Positions 42,290 to 50,995 of a DNA stretch of 64,000 nt are shown piece by piece. Source of the stretch: Caulobacter sp. (GTDB lineage Bacteria > Pseudomonadota > Alphaproteobacteria > Caulobacterales > Caulobacteraceae); assembly GCA_021741355.1 (NCBI GenBank), contig JAIOXZ010000018.1, positions 1 to 64,000 of the forward strand. Reading direction: 5' to 3'. The position numbers were made by a program, and so were the translations under genes. Every line of letters begins with the position of its first letter. Positions within the stretch are counted from its first letter, which is position 1. The notes below the pieces were generated by a model. That model ran no database searches. It was given only the letters and a program-made list of their open reading frames with translations, and was not told where the DNA came from.

Positions 42290-43036
42290 TTATGAACGGT
42301 TGAACACCGCCGCCCGCTTCTCCAGGAAAGACGCCACCGCTTCCCGATGATCCTCGCTGGCCGCCAGCACGGCGAGCGTTCCGTCCATCGCCCGGGCCTG
42401 CTCCGCCGCATCCATCCCGGCGAACCGCTTGGCCGCCTCGACCGCCAGCGGCGCCCGGGCGGCGATCAGCCCGGCGAGCTTCAACGCTTCATCCAGCAGA
42501 TCCGCCGCCGGCCAGACCGCCGTCACCAGCCCGAACCGCAGCGCTGTCGCCGCGTCCACCGGCTGGCCCGTCAGCAGCATGGCCTTGGCCGGTCCCACAC
42601 CGATCAGCCTCGGCAGCCGCCCCACCGACGCCATCAGCCCGACATTGACGCCGGACGCGGTGAAGGTCGCGCCCTCGGCCGCGATGCGGATGTCACAGGC
42701 CAGCGCCAGGTCCAGCCCGCCGCCGAGCGCCCCGCCGTTGACCGCCGCGATCACCGGCATGCGGAGCGCCTCGACCTGGCCCATCAAGGCGCTGAAATCG
42801 CTGAGCGGTGACAGGTCGTCAGCCGCCCGGCCGGCCACTTCGCGCAGGTCGTTGCCGGCGCAGAACAGGCGACCGCGTCCCGTCAGCACCATCGCGCGGA
42901 CCTCGAGATCGGCCTCAAGCGCCGCCAGGCCCTCGGCCATCAGCCGGCGCATGGCGGACCCCAGCGCGTTGGTCGGCGGCAGGTCGAGTTCGACCAGGGC
43001 GACTTGGGCGGCGGGACGGCTGAAGTGGATGGTCAT
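42290..43036 (-). CDS. Enoyl-CoA hydratase/isomerase-family protein beside the ethylmalonyl-CoA genes
   Basis: 248-aa crotonase: LTGRGRLFCAGNDLRE near 52 and VNGGALGGGLDLALACDIRIAAEG near 97 form the oxyanion hole. Asp replaces the first catalytic Glu (GGGLDLAL), and the second Glu position is Gly (FTASGVNVGL), so the catalytic set differs from true hydratases. Context between ecm and divergent ccr suggests a role in acyl-CoA metabolism of that pathway or in butanoyl/crotonyl-CoA turnover. Its promoter contains the shared TGC-N3-GCA motif. Confidence 0.8.
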   Translation of the reverse strand: MTIHFSRPAAQVALVELDLPPTNALGSAMRRLMAEGLAALEADLEVRAMVLTGRGRLFCAGNDLREVAGRAADDLSPLSDFSALMGQVEALRMPVIAAVNGGALGGGLDLALACDIRIAAEGATFTASGVNVGLMASVGRLPRLIGVGPAKAMLLTGQPVDAATALRFGLVTAVWPAADLLDEALKLAGLIAARAPLAVEAAKRFAGMDAAEQARAMDGTLAVLAASEDHREAVASFLEKRAAVFNRS

Positions 43037-43093
43037 GGCGGCGCGAAACTCCTCGACCCGCCTGCAGTAGCATCACGGACCACCGTTCGACCA

Positions 43094-43105
43094 TGTTGCG
43101 CCGCA
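43094..43105. promoter_or_regulatory. TGC-GGC-GCA motif in the ccr/crotonase divergent promoter
   Basis: Read on the minus strand this is TGCGGCGCAACA, differing in one base from the ecm copy. It lies 58 bases upstream of the crotonase start. The 281-base divergent region has no other visible gene. Confidence 0.5.
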
Positions 43106-43283
43106 CAAGAATCCGCTTGCCAGTTTCAGACAGTTGTCACACGATCCTTCCCCTACGGGCGGCGAACGGCGGTGTCTCAGGGCACAGCTTTGCGTCGAAA
43201 CCGGGGAAACAGACGGATCACGGGCCGGTTTTCGTCGGGCGGCCCGATGCTTCGCGAAACGCCGGAACATTCTCCGGCGCTAC

Positions 43284-43295
43284 TGCATTGCAACA
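43284..43295. promoter_or_regulatory. TGC-ATT-GCA motif ahead of ccr
   Basis: TGCATTGCAACA lies 23 bases before the ccr start and shares TGC..(T/C)GCAACA with the copies before ecm and the crotonase. Confidence 0.5.
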
Positions 43296-43317
43296 GAAAC
43301 GCTGCACGGACCGCCAG

Positions 43318-44598
43318 ATGACCACCGCCACGCTTGAGAAGACGCCCGTGAAGGACCTGTACGAAATCGGCGAGATTCCGCCGCCGTACCACGTGCCGAA
43401 AAACATGTACGCCTGGACCGTCCGCAAGGAGCGCCACGGGCGCCCGGCCACGGCCATGCAGGTCGAGGTGGTGCCCACCTGGGAGATCGGCGAGGACGAG
43501 GTGCTGGTCCTCGTGATGGCCGCGGGCGTCAACTACAACGGTGTCTGGGCCGCCCTCGGCGAGCCGATGAGCGTGCTCGACGTCCACAAGCTGGCCTACC
43601 ACGTGGCCGGGTCCGACGCGGCCGGCATCGTCTGGGCCGTCGGCAGCAAGGTGCGCCGCTGGAAGTGCGGCGACGAGGTGGTCATCCACTGTAACCAGGA
43701 CGACGGCGACGACGAGGAGTGCAACGGCGGCGACCCGATGTTCTCGCCCAGCCAGCGCATCTGGGGCTACGAGACGCCGGACGGCAGCTTCGCCCAGTTC
43801 TGCCGGGTGCAGTCGCGCCAGCTGATGCCGCGCCCCAAGCACCTCACCTGGGAAGAGAGCGCCTGCTACACCCTGACCCTCGCCACCGCCTACCGAATGC
43901 TGTTCGGCCACAAGCCGCATGAACTGAAGCCCGGCCAGAACGTGCTGGTCTGGGGCGCCTCGGGGGGTCTGGGCGTGTTCGCCGTGCAGCTGGCCGCCGT
44001 CGCCGGCGCCAACGCCATCGGCGTGGTCAGCTCGGACGACAAGATCGACTTCGTGCTCAGCCAGGGCGCCAAGGCGGTGCTGAACCGCAAGGAGTTCAGC
44101 TGCTGGGGTCAGCTGCCGACGGTCAACGGCCCCGAGTTCAACGACTACATGAAGGAGACCCGCAAGTTCGGGAAGGCCGTGTGGCAGATCACCGGCAACA
44201 AGGACGTCGACATGGTGTTCGAACACCCCGGCGAGTCCACCTTCCCGGTCTCGGTCTTCCTGGTGAAGCGCGGCGGCATGGTCGCCATCTGCGCCGGCAC
44301 CAGCGGCTACAACCTGACCATGGACGCCCGCTTCCTGTGGATGCGCCAGAAGCGCGTCCAGGGCAGCCACTTCGCCAACCTGATGCAGGCCAGCGCGGCC
44401 AACCAGCTGGTGATCAACCGCCAGGTTGACCCCTGCTTGTCGGAAGTCTTCACCTGGGACCAGATCCCCGCCGCCCACGAGAAGATGCTCGATAACCAGC
44501 ACCTGCCCGGCAACATGGGCGTCCTCGTCTGCGCCCAGCGCCCCGGCCTGCGGACGTTCGAGGAGGTCCAGGAGATCTCGGCGGAGATGGGGGTCTAG
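43318..44598 (+). CDS. ccr: Crotonyl-CoA carboxylase/reductase
   Basis: 426-aa medium-chain dehydrogenase/reductase. Hallmarks are GEIPPPYHVPKNMYAWTVR, VMAAGVNYNGVWAALGEP, HVAGSDAAGIVWAVGSKV, HCNQDDGDDEECNGGDPM and the NADPH fold VWGASGGLGVFAVQLA, with FEHPGESTFPVSVFLVKRGG later. It reductively carboxylates crotonyl-CoA to (2S)-ethylmalonyl-CoA, the signature step of the ethylmalonyl-CoA pathway. It diverges from the crotonase-ecm pair. The ATG at 43318 gives the family start; a longer open frame upstream is promoter DNA. A terminator follows. Confidence 0.95.
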   Translation: MTTATLEKTPVKDLYEIGEIPPPYHVPKNMYAWTVRKERHGRPATAMQVEVVPTWEIGEDEVLVLVMAAGVNYNGVWAALGEPMSVLDVHKLAYHVAGSDAAGIVWAVGSKVRRWKCGDEVVIHCNQDDGDDEECNGGDPMFSPSQRIWGYETPDGSFAQFCRVQSRQLMPRPKHLTWEESACYTLTLATAYRMLFGHKPHELKPGQNVLVWGASGGLGVFAVQLAAVAGANAIGVVSSDDKIDFVLSQGAKAVLNRKEFSCWGQLPTVNGPEFNDYMKETRKFGKAVWQITGNKDVDMVFEHPGESTFPVSVFLVKRGGMVAICAGTSGYNLTMDARFLWMRQKRVQGSHFANLMQASAANQLVINRQVDPCLSEVFTWDQIPAAHEKMLDNQHLPGNMGVLVCAQRPGLRTFEEVQEISAEMGV

Positions 44599-44652
44599 CC
44601 CTTCGGGACAGACGCCGAAGGGTGTCTGTCCCTGATGCGACGCACTTCAGAC

Positions 44653-44682
44653 GGCGGCTCTCGCGAGGGAGCCGCCGCTTTT
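44653..44682 (+). terminator. Probable terminator after ccr
   Basis: GGCGGCTC (44653-44660) pairs with GAGCCGCC (44669-44676) over an eight-base loop, followed by GCTTTT. The T tract is short, so efficiency is uncertain. Confidence 0.55.
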
Positions 44683-44795
44683 GCGCTGGGGGGCTGCTGG
44701 TAGGCTTGGGTCGGCTTACGACCCGTGCGGACGTTGTGAGAATCCGCTTTCCGGAGCTAACGTGAGCAGTCGAGGGATGATCAAAGGGGGCCGAG

Positions 44796-45263
44796 ATGGG
44801 GATCGATATTCCCTCAACGAGTGGGTTGAACGATCTCCAGATTGACCTCGCCGAAAAACGGCTACGCTGCAAGCTGCCGACTGCTTGGAAAGATTTTGCC
44901 CGTCAGCACGATGGTGCTGTTCCGCAGGACAACGTGTTCCAGACGACTGATAACGAGACTGGCGTTCGCTGCTTTGTGCCGCTCCTTGAGGCCGCCCCGC
45001 TTCGCCAGCAGATAGACGGATTTCCCGGCCACGGGGTGCCGATCGCCGAGGATAGCTGCGGCAACTACGTTTGGGGCGATCCGGCTACCGGATCGATATT
45101 CTTCTGGGATCATGAGAACGATGAGCCGACCGCTGCTATCGCGCCCGATCTGGGCTCTTTTTTATCTAGCTTGCAGCCGTTTGACGCCAGTTCGGTGAGG
45201 CTCGAACCAGGCCAAGATCTGGGGGGATGGGTGGACCCGGACTTCAAGCCAGAGTTCGACTGA
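44796..45263 (+). CDS. SMI1/KNR4 (SUKH)-family protein
   Basis: 155-aa SUKH-fold protein: IDLAEKRLRCKLPTAWKDFARQHDGAV is the diagnostic opening, and GVPIAEDSCGNYVWGDPATGSIFFWDHEND the second core motif. Bacterial SUKH proteins are mostly immunity proteins for contact-dependent or polymorphic toxins. No toxin is nearby, so this is an orphan. G+C is lower than the flanks (about 55% by hand count at 44881-44940), which suggests recent acquisition. AGGGGG lies six bases before the ATG. Confidence 0.75.
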   Translation: MGIDIPSTSGLNDLQIDLAEKRLRCKLPTAWKDFARQHDGAVPQDNVFQTTDNETGVRCFVPLLEAAPLRQQIDGFPGHGVPIAEDSCGNYVWGDPATGSIFFWDHENDEPTAAIAPDLGSFLSSLQPFDASSVRLEPGQDLGGWVDPDFKPEFD

Positions 45264-45338
45264 GGTCTGCTAACCACCCGTAGCCGACCTTCGGCAGCCC
45301 CCGCCCTTCTGCCTTGGCGGAGCATTGCGCGGGCGGGC

Positions 45339-45403
45339 GTCTTGCTCAAGGACCGCTTCGCGGCCGCGCAGCGGCGACCCCGAAGGGGTCGTCCTTGACC
45401 AAG
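45339..45403. repeat. Dispersed palindromic repeat, copy 2
   Basis: Opposite-orientation copy of the element at 37426-37490, with the same CAAGGACC / GGTCGTCCTTG ends and a GACCCCGAAGGGGTC centre. The flank CATTCCATCAAGG is also shared. It lies in the 420-base gap (45264-45683) between the SUKH gene and the AAHS transporter, together with the MITE-like element. Confidence 0.75.
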
Positions 45404-45473
45404 GCGACCGCTCGCGCTCCCATTCCATCAAGGCTTTGGGGTGGGTTTCATCAGGGACCTTACCCTTTTCACA

Positions 45474-45681
45474 CCGCTCATCCTCGCGGAAGCGAGGACC
45501 CAGGTTTACGGCCGGTGCACTCACGGTCGGGGCTGTTGTTCAGCAAATCTCAGGGAACAGGTCCCGCTATCCGGGATTGGTCTTCTCGAACCGTCCGGTC
45601 TTGCGGACCCGGCGCCAGACATCCCTTGAGGTGAGTGCACCGGCCGTAAACCTGGGTCCTCGCTTCCGCGAGGATGAGCGG
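45474..45681. mobile_element. MITE-like element: perfect 50-bp inverted repeat around 108 bp
   Basis: The arm 45474-45523 is an exact reverse complement of 45632-45681. The outer part belongs to the CTCATCC..CGAGGACCCAGG family; the inner part (CGGCCGGTGCACTCA) is extra. The 108-base interior has no gene. Near-terminal perfection of both arms suggests recent duplication or mobility, but no target-site duplication or transposase is visible. Confidence 0.6.
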
Positions 45682-45683
45682 AT

Positions 45684-46892
45684 TTATTCTGTCCCCTCCG
45701 CTCTCTTCCCCACCACCGTCAGCGCCATCGCCGCGGCCCCCGCCAGCAGGACGATGGGCACGGTCGACAGCACCACCTGCCCCGCGCTCGCCCCGCCGCC
45801 CAGCAGCTGGCCGGCCAGCACCGGACCCAGCACCGAGCCGAACCGGCCCGCGGCGATGGCCGCGCCGACGCCTGTCCCGCGCACGGGCAGGGCGTAGTAC
45901 TGCGGGCCCACGCCGTAGAGGCCGAACTGGGTGGCCATGATCAGGAAGCCGGCGCCGAACGCCAGGGCCGCTGTCACGGGCAGTCCCGCGCCCGGCGCGG
46001 CCAGGGCGAACAGCACCGCCACCAGTCCGGCCACCGCCGCCGCCAGCGGCCAGCGCGCGCCCAGCCGGTCGATGGTCAGGCCGACCAGCACCCCGCCGGC
46101 CGCGCCGCCGAGGTTGAACAGGGTCGAGATGCCGGCCGCCGCCTTGCCCTCGACGCCGCGCGCGACCATCAGGCTGGGCAGCCAGTTGAGGAACAGGTGC
46201 AGCACCAGGGCGATGGCCGCGTAGGACACCCACAGGCTCATCGTGGTCCCCAGCCGGCCCTTGCCGAACAGGGCGGCGACGCCCGCGCCCCTCGCGGGGG
46301 CCTGTGGCCGCGTCCCCGTCTCCGGCAACCAGACCCAGAGGGCGATCACCAGCATCAGCGGCAGGGCGCCGCCGACGAGGAAGATCAGCCGCCAGTCGGC
46401 CGCCGCCAGATCCGTCCGCGCCAGCAGGCCGACCAGGGCGCCGCCCATCGGCAGGCCGGCGGTGATGCTCGAGACGACGAACGTCTTGCGCTTCGGGCTG
46501 GCCAGTTCCGACGCCATGGCGATCAGCATCGGCATGGCGCCGCCCAGCCCCAGCCCCGTCAGGAACCGGACGATCAGCAGCGGCGCGTAGCCGTGCGCCA
46601 TCGCCGTGCCCAGGGTGAACAGGCCGAACACCGTCACCGACGCCAGCAGCACGGGCTTGCGGCCGATCCGGTCCGACAGGGTTCCCGCGAAGGCCGCGCC
46701 GAACATCAGCCCGAGCAGACTGGCGCTGAAGGCCCAGCCGGCCTCCGGCTTCGACAGGCCGAGCGAGGGCATCATCGTCGGCGCCGCGACGCCCATCGAG
46801 GCGATGTCGAAGCCCTCGATCATCGCCGCCAGCAAACACAGGCCGATGGCGATCCGCGTCGGCCAGGCCGGCGATCCCGTTGTGGTCGTCAT
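45684..46892 (-). CDS. MFS transporter, aromatic acid:H+ symporter (AAHS) type
   Basis: 402-aa transporter with 12 helices. LCLLAAMIEGFDIASMGVAAPTMM carries the DG/GFD motif of AAHS helix 1, and GTLSDRIGRKPVLLASV is motif A. The family imports aromatic acids such as protocatechuate, benzoate or hydroxyphenylpropionate. GGGGGAG precedes the ATG at 46892. The next minus-strand gene (beta-lactamase-like) is 40 bases upstream, so the two may be co-transcribed. Confidence 0.8.
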   Translation of the reverse strand: MTTTTGSPAWPTRIAIGLCLLAAMIEGFDIASMGVAAPTMMPSLGLSKPEAGWAFSASLLGLMFGAAFAGTLSDRIGRKPVLLASVTVFGLFTLGTAMAHGYAPLLIVRFLTGLGLGGAMPMLIAMASELASPKRKTFVVSSITAGLPMGGALVGLLARTDLAAADWRLIFLVGGALPLMLVIALWVWLPETGTRPQAPARGAGVAALFGKGRLGTTMSLWVSYAAIALVLHLFLNWLPSLMVARGVEGKAAAGISTLFNLGGAAGGVLVGLTIDRLGARWPLAAAVAGLVAVLFALAAPGAGLPVTAALAFGAGFLIMATQFGLYGVGPQYYALPVRGTGVGAAIAAGRFGSVLGPVLAGQLLGGGASAGQVVLSTVPIVLLAGAAAMALTVVGKRAEGTE

Positions 46893-46932
46893 GGCTCCCC
46901 CCAGAGCATTCGGGCCGGAGCCCGCATCAGCC

Positions 46933-48069
46933 TCACGCGGCCGCGAATCGTTCCTGAAGCTGCCGCGCCAGCGTCGTCGGCGCGCCCTTGTTCGCCCCCG
47001 GCGGCGCGTTGGCGGCGGTGATGATCCCGACGCCGCGCGACGGCGCGACGATGGCCACGGCATGCCACAGCGTGTTGGACCCTTCGTGCGCCAGCACCGC
47101 GCCCCGCGCCCAGGGCCGTTCCGGCGAGAGGCCCCAGCCGATGGCGTAGCCACGCCCCTCGCCCGGAACCGGGGTGACCAGCCGCTCGACCGTCTCCGGC
47201 TTCAGCACCTCGCCGCCCTTCGTCAGGAACAGCCGGATGAACCGGGCGTAGTCGGTCATCGACATATGGACGCAGCCCGCCGGGCCGAGCGCCGCGGGAT
47301 TGTCGGAGCCCAGGGCGGTCGGATCGACCGGCGTCAGCACGACCGGCGCCTCGGCCGACGCTGAACGGGATGCCCGATGGCCCCAGGGCTGGGCGCCCTT
47401 TGGCGGGCCGAAGCCGGCGCCGGTGATGCCGAGCGGCTTGAACAGCCGCGCTGTGATGGCGTCCTCCCAGGACGCGTCGGCGATCCGTTCGATCACGGCG
47501 CCCGCCAGGATGTAGCCGACGTTGGAATAGAGCATCGGCCCGGGCGGCGCGGCCGGCGGCACCGCAAAGACGGCCTTCGCCAGGTCCATGCGCTGCTCAC
47601 GCAGCGGCCGCGTATCGCTGTGCGCCCGCATCAGCCAGCCGCCGGCGAACACCGCCCGGTCGTCGATCCCCGCGCGATGGCCGAACAGCTGGTCGATGGT
47701 GGTGCTCTTCCAGGCCGCATCGACGGTCAGGTCCGGGAACAGCTCCGGGACGGTCAGGCCCCAGCGCGCCTGTCCCTGATCGACCAGCCGCCCGTAGAGC
47801 GCGCCGGTCATCGCCTTGGTGTTCGAGCCCAGATGCCAGAGGTCGTCTGTCGTCACGGCGCCGGCGACGCCCTGCCGCCGGACGCCGCCAGCGACCAGGG
47901 CGTCGAGCCCTGTCGCCGTCACGACCGCACCTGTGAGGGCCGGAACGCCCGTGCCGGCCAGCAGCGCGTCGAGATCGGCCTGCGCCGGATCACCGGCGGC
48001 CCGCGCCGCGCCGCCCATCAGGGCCGTCCCGGCGCCCAGCGCCAGCAGCCGTCGTCTGTCGAGTGTCAT
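46933..48069 (-). CDS. Beta-lactamase-family serine hydrolase (class C fold)
   Basis: 378-aa exported hydrolase. Signal peptide about 1-24 (MTLDRRRLLALGAGTALMGGAARA, with RRR and Tat-like features). The catalytic SxxK is in LGSNTKAMTG and the YxN motif in YSNVGYILAGAVIE; HEGSNTLWH near the C-terminus replaces the KTG triad by an HxG form, as in esterases and D-aminopeptidases of this fold. An esterase or peptidase role is more likely than antibiotic resistance. Confidence 0.8.
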   Translation of the reverse strand: MTLDRRRLLALGAGTALMGGAARAAGDPAQADLDALLAGTGVPALTGAVVTATGLDALVAGGVRRQGVAGAVTTDDLWHLGSNTKAMTGALYGRLVDQGQARWGLTVPELFPDLTVDAAWKSTTIDQLFGHRAGIDDRAVFAGGWLMRAHSDTRPLREQRMDLAKAVFAVPPAAPPGPMLYSNVGYILAGAVIERIADASWEDAITARLFKPLGITGAGFGPPKGAQPWGHRASRSASAEAPVVLTPVDPTALGSDNPAALGPAGCVHMSMTDYARFIRLFLTKGGEVLKPETVERLVTPVPGEGRGYAIGWGLSPERPWARGAVLAHEGSNTLWHAVAIVAPSRGVGIITAANAPPGANKGAPTTLARQLQERFAAA

Positions 48070-48240
48070 GATGCGGTCCTCGATGTGGCGCCCGAAACGT
48101 TGCAGCGCGGGAACGCCGCGAGCGCAAGTTAAGCTTCCGACAGGCCGCGCAAAGACGTCAATTCGGCGGCGCAACCGGGGAATGTTGGCGACCGCCGCCC
48201 TGGTCTTCTAAGGTCCCCCGACATGATCGGGGAGGATCGC

Positions 48241-49716
48241 ATGAAAACCTGGAAGAAGGTCGCGCTGGCGACTGTCGGCGGCATTGCCGTGCTGGCGGGG
48301 GTGGTGACCTACCGCACCGTGACATTCAAGCCGGCGACCCAGGTCGACCTGACGGCCGTGAAGGTGGCCGACGCCACGCCGGTCGACCAGGCGCAGGCCG
48401 CGATCCACCTGTCCCAGGCGATCCAGATCCGCACGATCAGCAACCAGAACAAGGCCGACAACGACTGGGCCGAGTGGGACAGGCTGCACGCCTGGCTGGC
48501 GACCACCTATCCGGCCGCGCACAAGGCGATGACCCGCGAGATCCTGCCCAACAAGGCGCTGGTCTACACCTGGCAGGGGTCGGACCCGGCGCTGGCGCCG
48601 ATCATCCTGATGGCCCACCAGGACGTGGTGCCGGTGACGGCGGGGACCGAGGGCGACTGGAAGCACGCCCCCTTCGCCGGCGAGATCGCCGAGGACGCCG
48701 TCTGGGGCCGCGGCGCGATCGACGACAAGGGCACGCTGGTGATGATGTTCGAGGCCGCCGAGGCGATGGCGGCGAAGGGCTTCACCCCGAAACGCACGGT
48801 CATCTTCGTCAGCGGCCAGGACGAGGAAGCCGGCGGCACTGGCGCAAAGGCGGCCAACGCCCTGCTCAAGGCGCGCGGCGTCAAGGCGCTGTTCGTGCTC
48901 GACGAGGGCATGGCGGTGATCAAGGACTTCCCGATGCTGGATCGCCCGGTGGCCGTCATCGGCGTCGGCGAGAAGGGCTATGCAACGCTCAAGATCGTCG
49001 CCCCGGCCGCAGGAGGGCACTCCTCCGCGCCGCCGGAAGAAACGGGCGTCGAAACCTTGTCGAAGGCCGTTCTGGCGATCACCTCGCATCCGTTCCCGAT
49101 GAAGTTCGAGGGGCCCGGCGCCGACATGATCCGCGCCATCGCCCCCTACGCCGGCGGCATCGTCAAGGTGGCCGCGGCCAACAGCTGGCTGTTCGGCCCG
49201 GTGCTGGTGAACAGCCTGTCCAAGAGCCCGGCCAGCGCCGCGACGCTGCACACCACCATCGCCCCGACGATGCTGAAGGGCAGCCCCAAGGAAAACGTCC
49301 TGCCGCAGGACGCCACGGCCTGGATCAACTACCGCATCGCGCCCGGCCAGACGGCCACGGACGTAATGAACCGGGCGAAGACCGCGACCAAAGGGCTGGA
49401 CGTCCAGCTGTCCTGGGCCGGCGGAACCGCCGCAGATCCCTCGCCGGTGTCGTCGACAAAGTCGGAGGGCTGGACCCTGCTCGCGGTCCTGGCGTCCGAG
49501 AAGGGGACGATCCCGGTCGCGCCGGGACTGGTCACGGCCGGCACCGACAGCCGCTACATGACCGGCGTCTCCAGCGACATCTACCGCTTCTCGCCGATCC
49601 ACGCTTCGGTCAACGAGTTCGGCATGATCCATGGCACCAACGAGCACATGACGCTGGAGAACCTGACCCGCATGACCGACTTCTTCACCCGCCTGATCGC
49701 GACGGCGGCGGGATAG
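48241..49716 (+). CDS. M20-family metallopeptidase with N-terminal membrane anchor
   Basis: 491-aa M20/carboxypeptidase-S-like enzyme. A single hydrophobic segment at 5-22 anchors it or serves as signal. Zinc-site motifs are LMAHQDVVPV, WGRGAIDDKGTLVMMFEA, QDEEAGGTGA and the late HGTNEHM; the dimerisation lid lies between about 245 and 365. It should release terminal amino acids from periplasmic peptides. ATG 48241 is preferred for its GGGGAGGA site. It diverges from the beta-lactamase-like gene. Confidence 0.85.
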   Translation: MKTWKKVALATVGGIAVLAGVVTYRTVTFKPATQVDLTAVKVADATPVDQAQAAIHLSQAIQIRTISNQNKADNDWAEWDRLHAWLATTYPAAHKAMTREILPNKALVYTWQGSDPALAPIILMAHQDVVPVTAGTEGDWKHAPFAGEIAEDAVWGRGAIDDKGTLVMMFEAAEAMAAKGFTPKRTVIFVSGQDEEAGGTGAKAANALLKARGVKALFVLDEGMAVIKDFPMLDRPVAVIGVGEKGYATLKIVAPAAGGHSSAPPEETGVETLSKAVLAITSHPFPMKFEGPGADMIRAIAPYAGGIVKVAAANSWLFGPVLVNSLSKSPASAATLHTTIAPTMLKGSPKENVLPQDATAWINYRIAPGQTATDVMNRAKTATKGLDVQLSWAGGTAADPSPVSSTKSEGWTLLAVLASEKGTIPVAPGLVTAGTDSRYMTGVSSDIYRFSPIHASVNEFGMIHGTNEHMTLENLTRMTDFFTRLIATAAG

Positions 49717-49727
49717 GGCTTGCGTGG

Positions 49728-49833
49728 TTCGACACGCCTGCGTTGCAGGCTGCTCACCATGACGAAGATCATTGCGGCGTCATCACCGTTCGTCATCCTG
49801 AGCAGCCCCGGACCCTGTCCGGGGCGTGTCGAA
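49728..49833. repeat. Imperfect inverted repeat, CGACACGCC family
   Basis: TTCGACACGCC (49728-49738) pairs with GGCGTGTCGAA (49823-49833); inside, GCTGCTCACCATGACGAA pairs with TTCGTCATCCTGAGCAGC with few mismatches, and CCCCGGACCCTGTCCGGGG forms its own hairpin. Another member of the dispersed intergenic elements. Confidence 0.75.
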
Positions 49834-49877
49834 GGACGCCCTTCGCGCGCGCCGTGACTGCCGGTATGTAGAGACCC

Positions 49878-50993
49878 ATGCCCGACGACGCATCCAAACC
49901 CGCCGGCAAGACCCGCTCCGCCCCGATGAAGTTCGGCGAGGGCTGGCTGCGCGACTGCTGGTACTACGCCTGCGAGGCTGGCGACCTGAAGCCGGGCAAG
50001 CTGCAGCGGTTCGAACTGCTCGGCGAGCCGGTGCTGCTGGGCCGGCGTCGCGACGGCGCGGTCTATGCGATCCGGGACATCTGCCCGCACCGCGCCGCGC
50101 CCCTGTCCGCCGGCAAGCTCGTTCCGGAAGACGGCGGCGGCGAGAGCGTCGAATGCCCCTATCACGGCTGGCGGTTCGGCACGGACGGGGTCTGCAAGGC
50201 CATCCCGTTCCTGCCCGACGATCAGGAGATGGATATCTCCCGGATCCGGGTGAAGCGCTATCCGGCGGCCGAGAGCCAGGGGATGGTGTTCGTCTGGTTC
50301 GCCGCGGACGCCCGCGCCGGCCTGACGACCGACGCCGAGCCCGACACCCCGCCGCCGGTCTTCCCGGGCGCGCTCGGCCGGCCGGCGATCGTCGACCACA
50401 TGGATTTCGACACCCATATGGACCACGCCATCGTCGGATTGATGGATCCGACGCACGCGCCCTATGTCCACGCCGCCTGGTGGGCGCGCTCCGCCCGTCG
50501 GATGAAGCCCAAGGCCAAGCTGTTCGAGCCCTCGCCGGAGGGCTTCGTGATGACCCGCCACGCGACCAGCAAGGCCAACCGGATCTACGCCATCCTCGGC
50601 GGCCAGCCGCAGACCGAGATCACCTTCCGTCTGCCCGGCTATCGCTGGGAACACATCCAGGTCGGCCGCTTCCAGCTGCTGGCCCTGACCTGTCTGACGC
50701 CGATCTCGGAAACGAAAACGCGGCTGACCCAGCTCATCTGGTCGGACCATCCAGCGATGATGCTCCGCTGGCTGATCAAACCGTTCGCCCGCGCCTTCAT
50801 CCATCAGGACGGCGATATGGTGAACCTCCAGAACATGGGCCTGAAGTACGATCCGTCCCTGCTCTGGATCGACGACGCCGACACCCAGGCCAAGTGGTAC
50901 CAGCAGCTCAAGCGCGAATGGGCCGCCAGCCGCGTCGAGGGCCGGCCGTTCGAGAACCCCGTAAAGCCGGTGACCCTGCGTTGGATCAGCTGA
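49878..50993 (+). CDS. Rieske non-heme iron oxygenase, alpha subunit
   Basis: 371-aa oxygenase. The N-terminal Rieske [2Fe-2S] domain has CPH (Cys69, His71) and CPYHGW (Cys93, His96). The catalytic domain has the mononuclear-iron segment MDPTHAPYVH with His193 and His198. The GKL..FELLGEPVLLGR opening and aromatic or terpenoid substrate class resemble VanA-type O-demethylases and phenoxyacid oxygenases. A separate reductase is needed and is not encoded nearby. A globin gene follows after two bases. Confidence 0.85.
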   Translation: MPDDASKPAGKTRSAPMKFGEGWLRDCWYYACEAGDLKPGKLQRFELLGEPVLLGRRRDGAVYAIRDICPHRAAPLSAGKLVPEDGGGESVECPYHGWRFGTDGVCKAIPFLPDDQEMDISRIRVKRYPAAESQGMVFVWFAADARAGLTTDAEPDTPPPVFPGALGRPAIVDHMDFDTHMDHAIVGLMDPTHAPYVHAAWWARSARRMKPKAKLFEPSPEGFVMTRHATSKANRIYAILGGQPQTEITFRLPGYRWEHIQVGRFQLLALTCLTPISETKTRLTQLIWSDHPAMMLRWLIKPFARAFIHQDGDMVNLQNMGLKYDPSLLWIDDADTQAKWYQQLKREWAASRVEGRPFENPVKPVTLRWIS

Positions 50994-50995
50994 GC

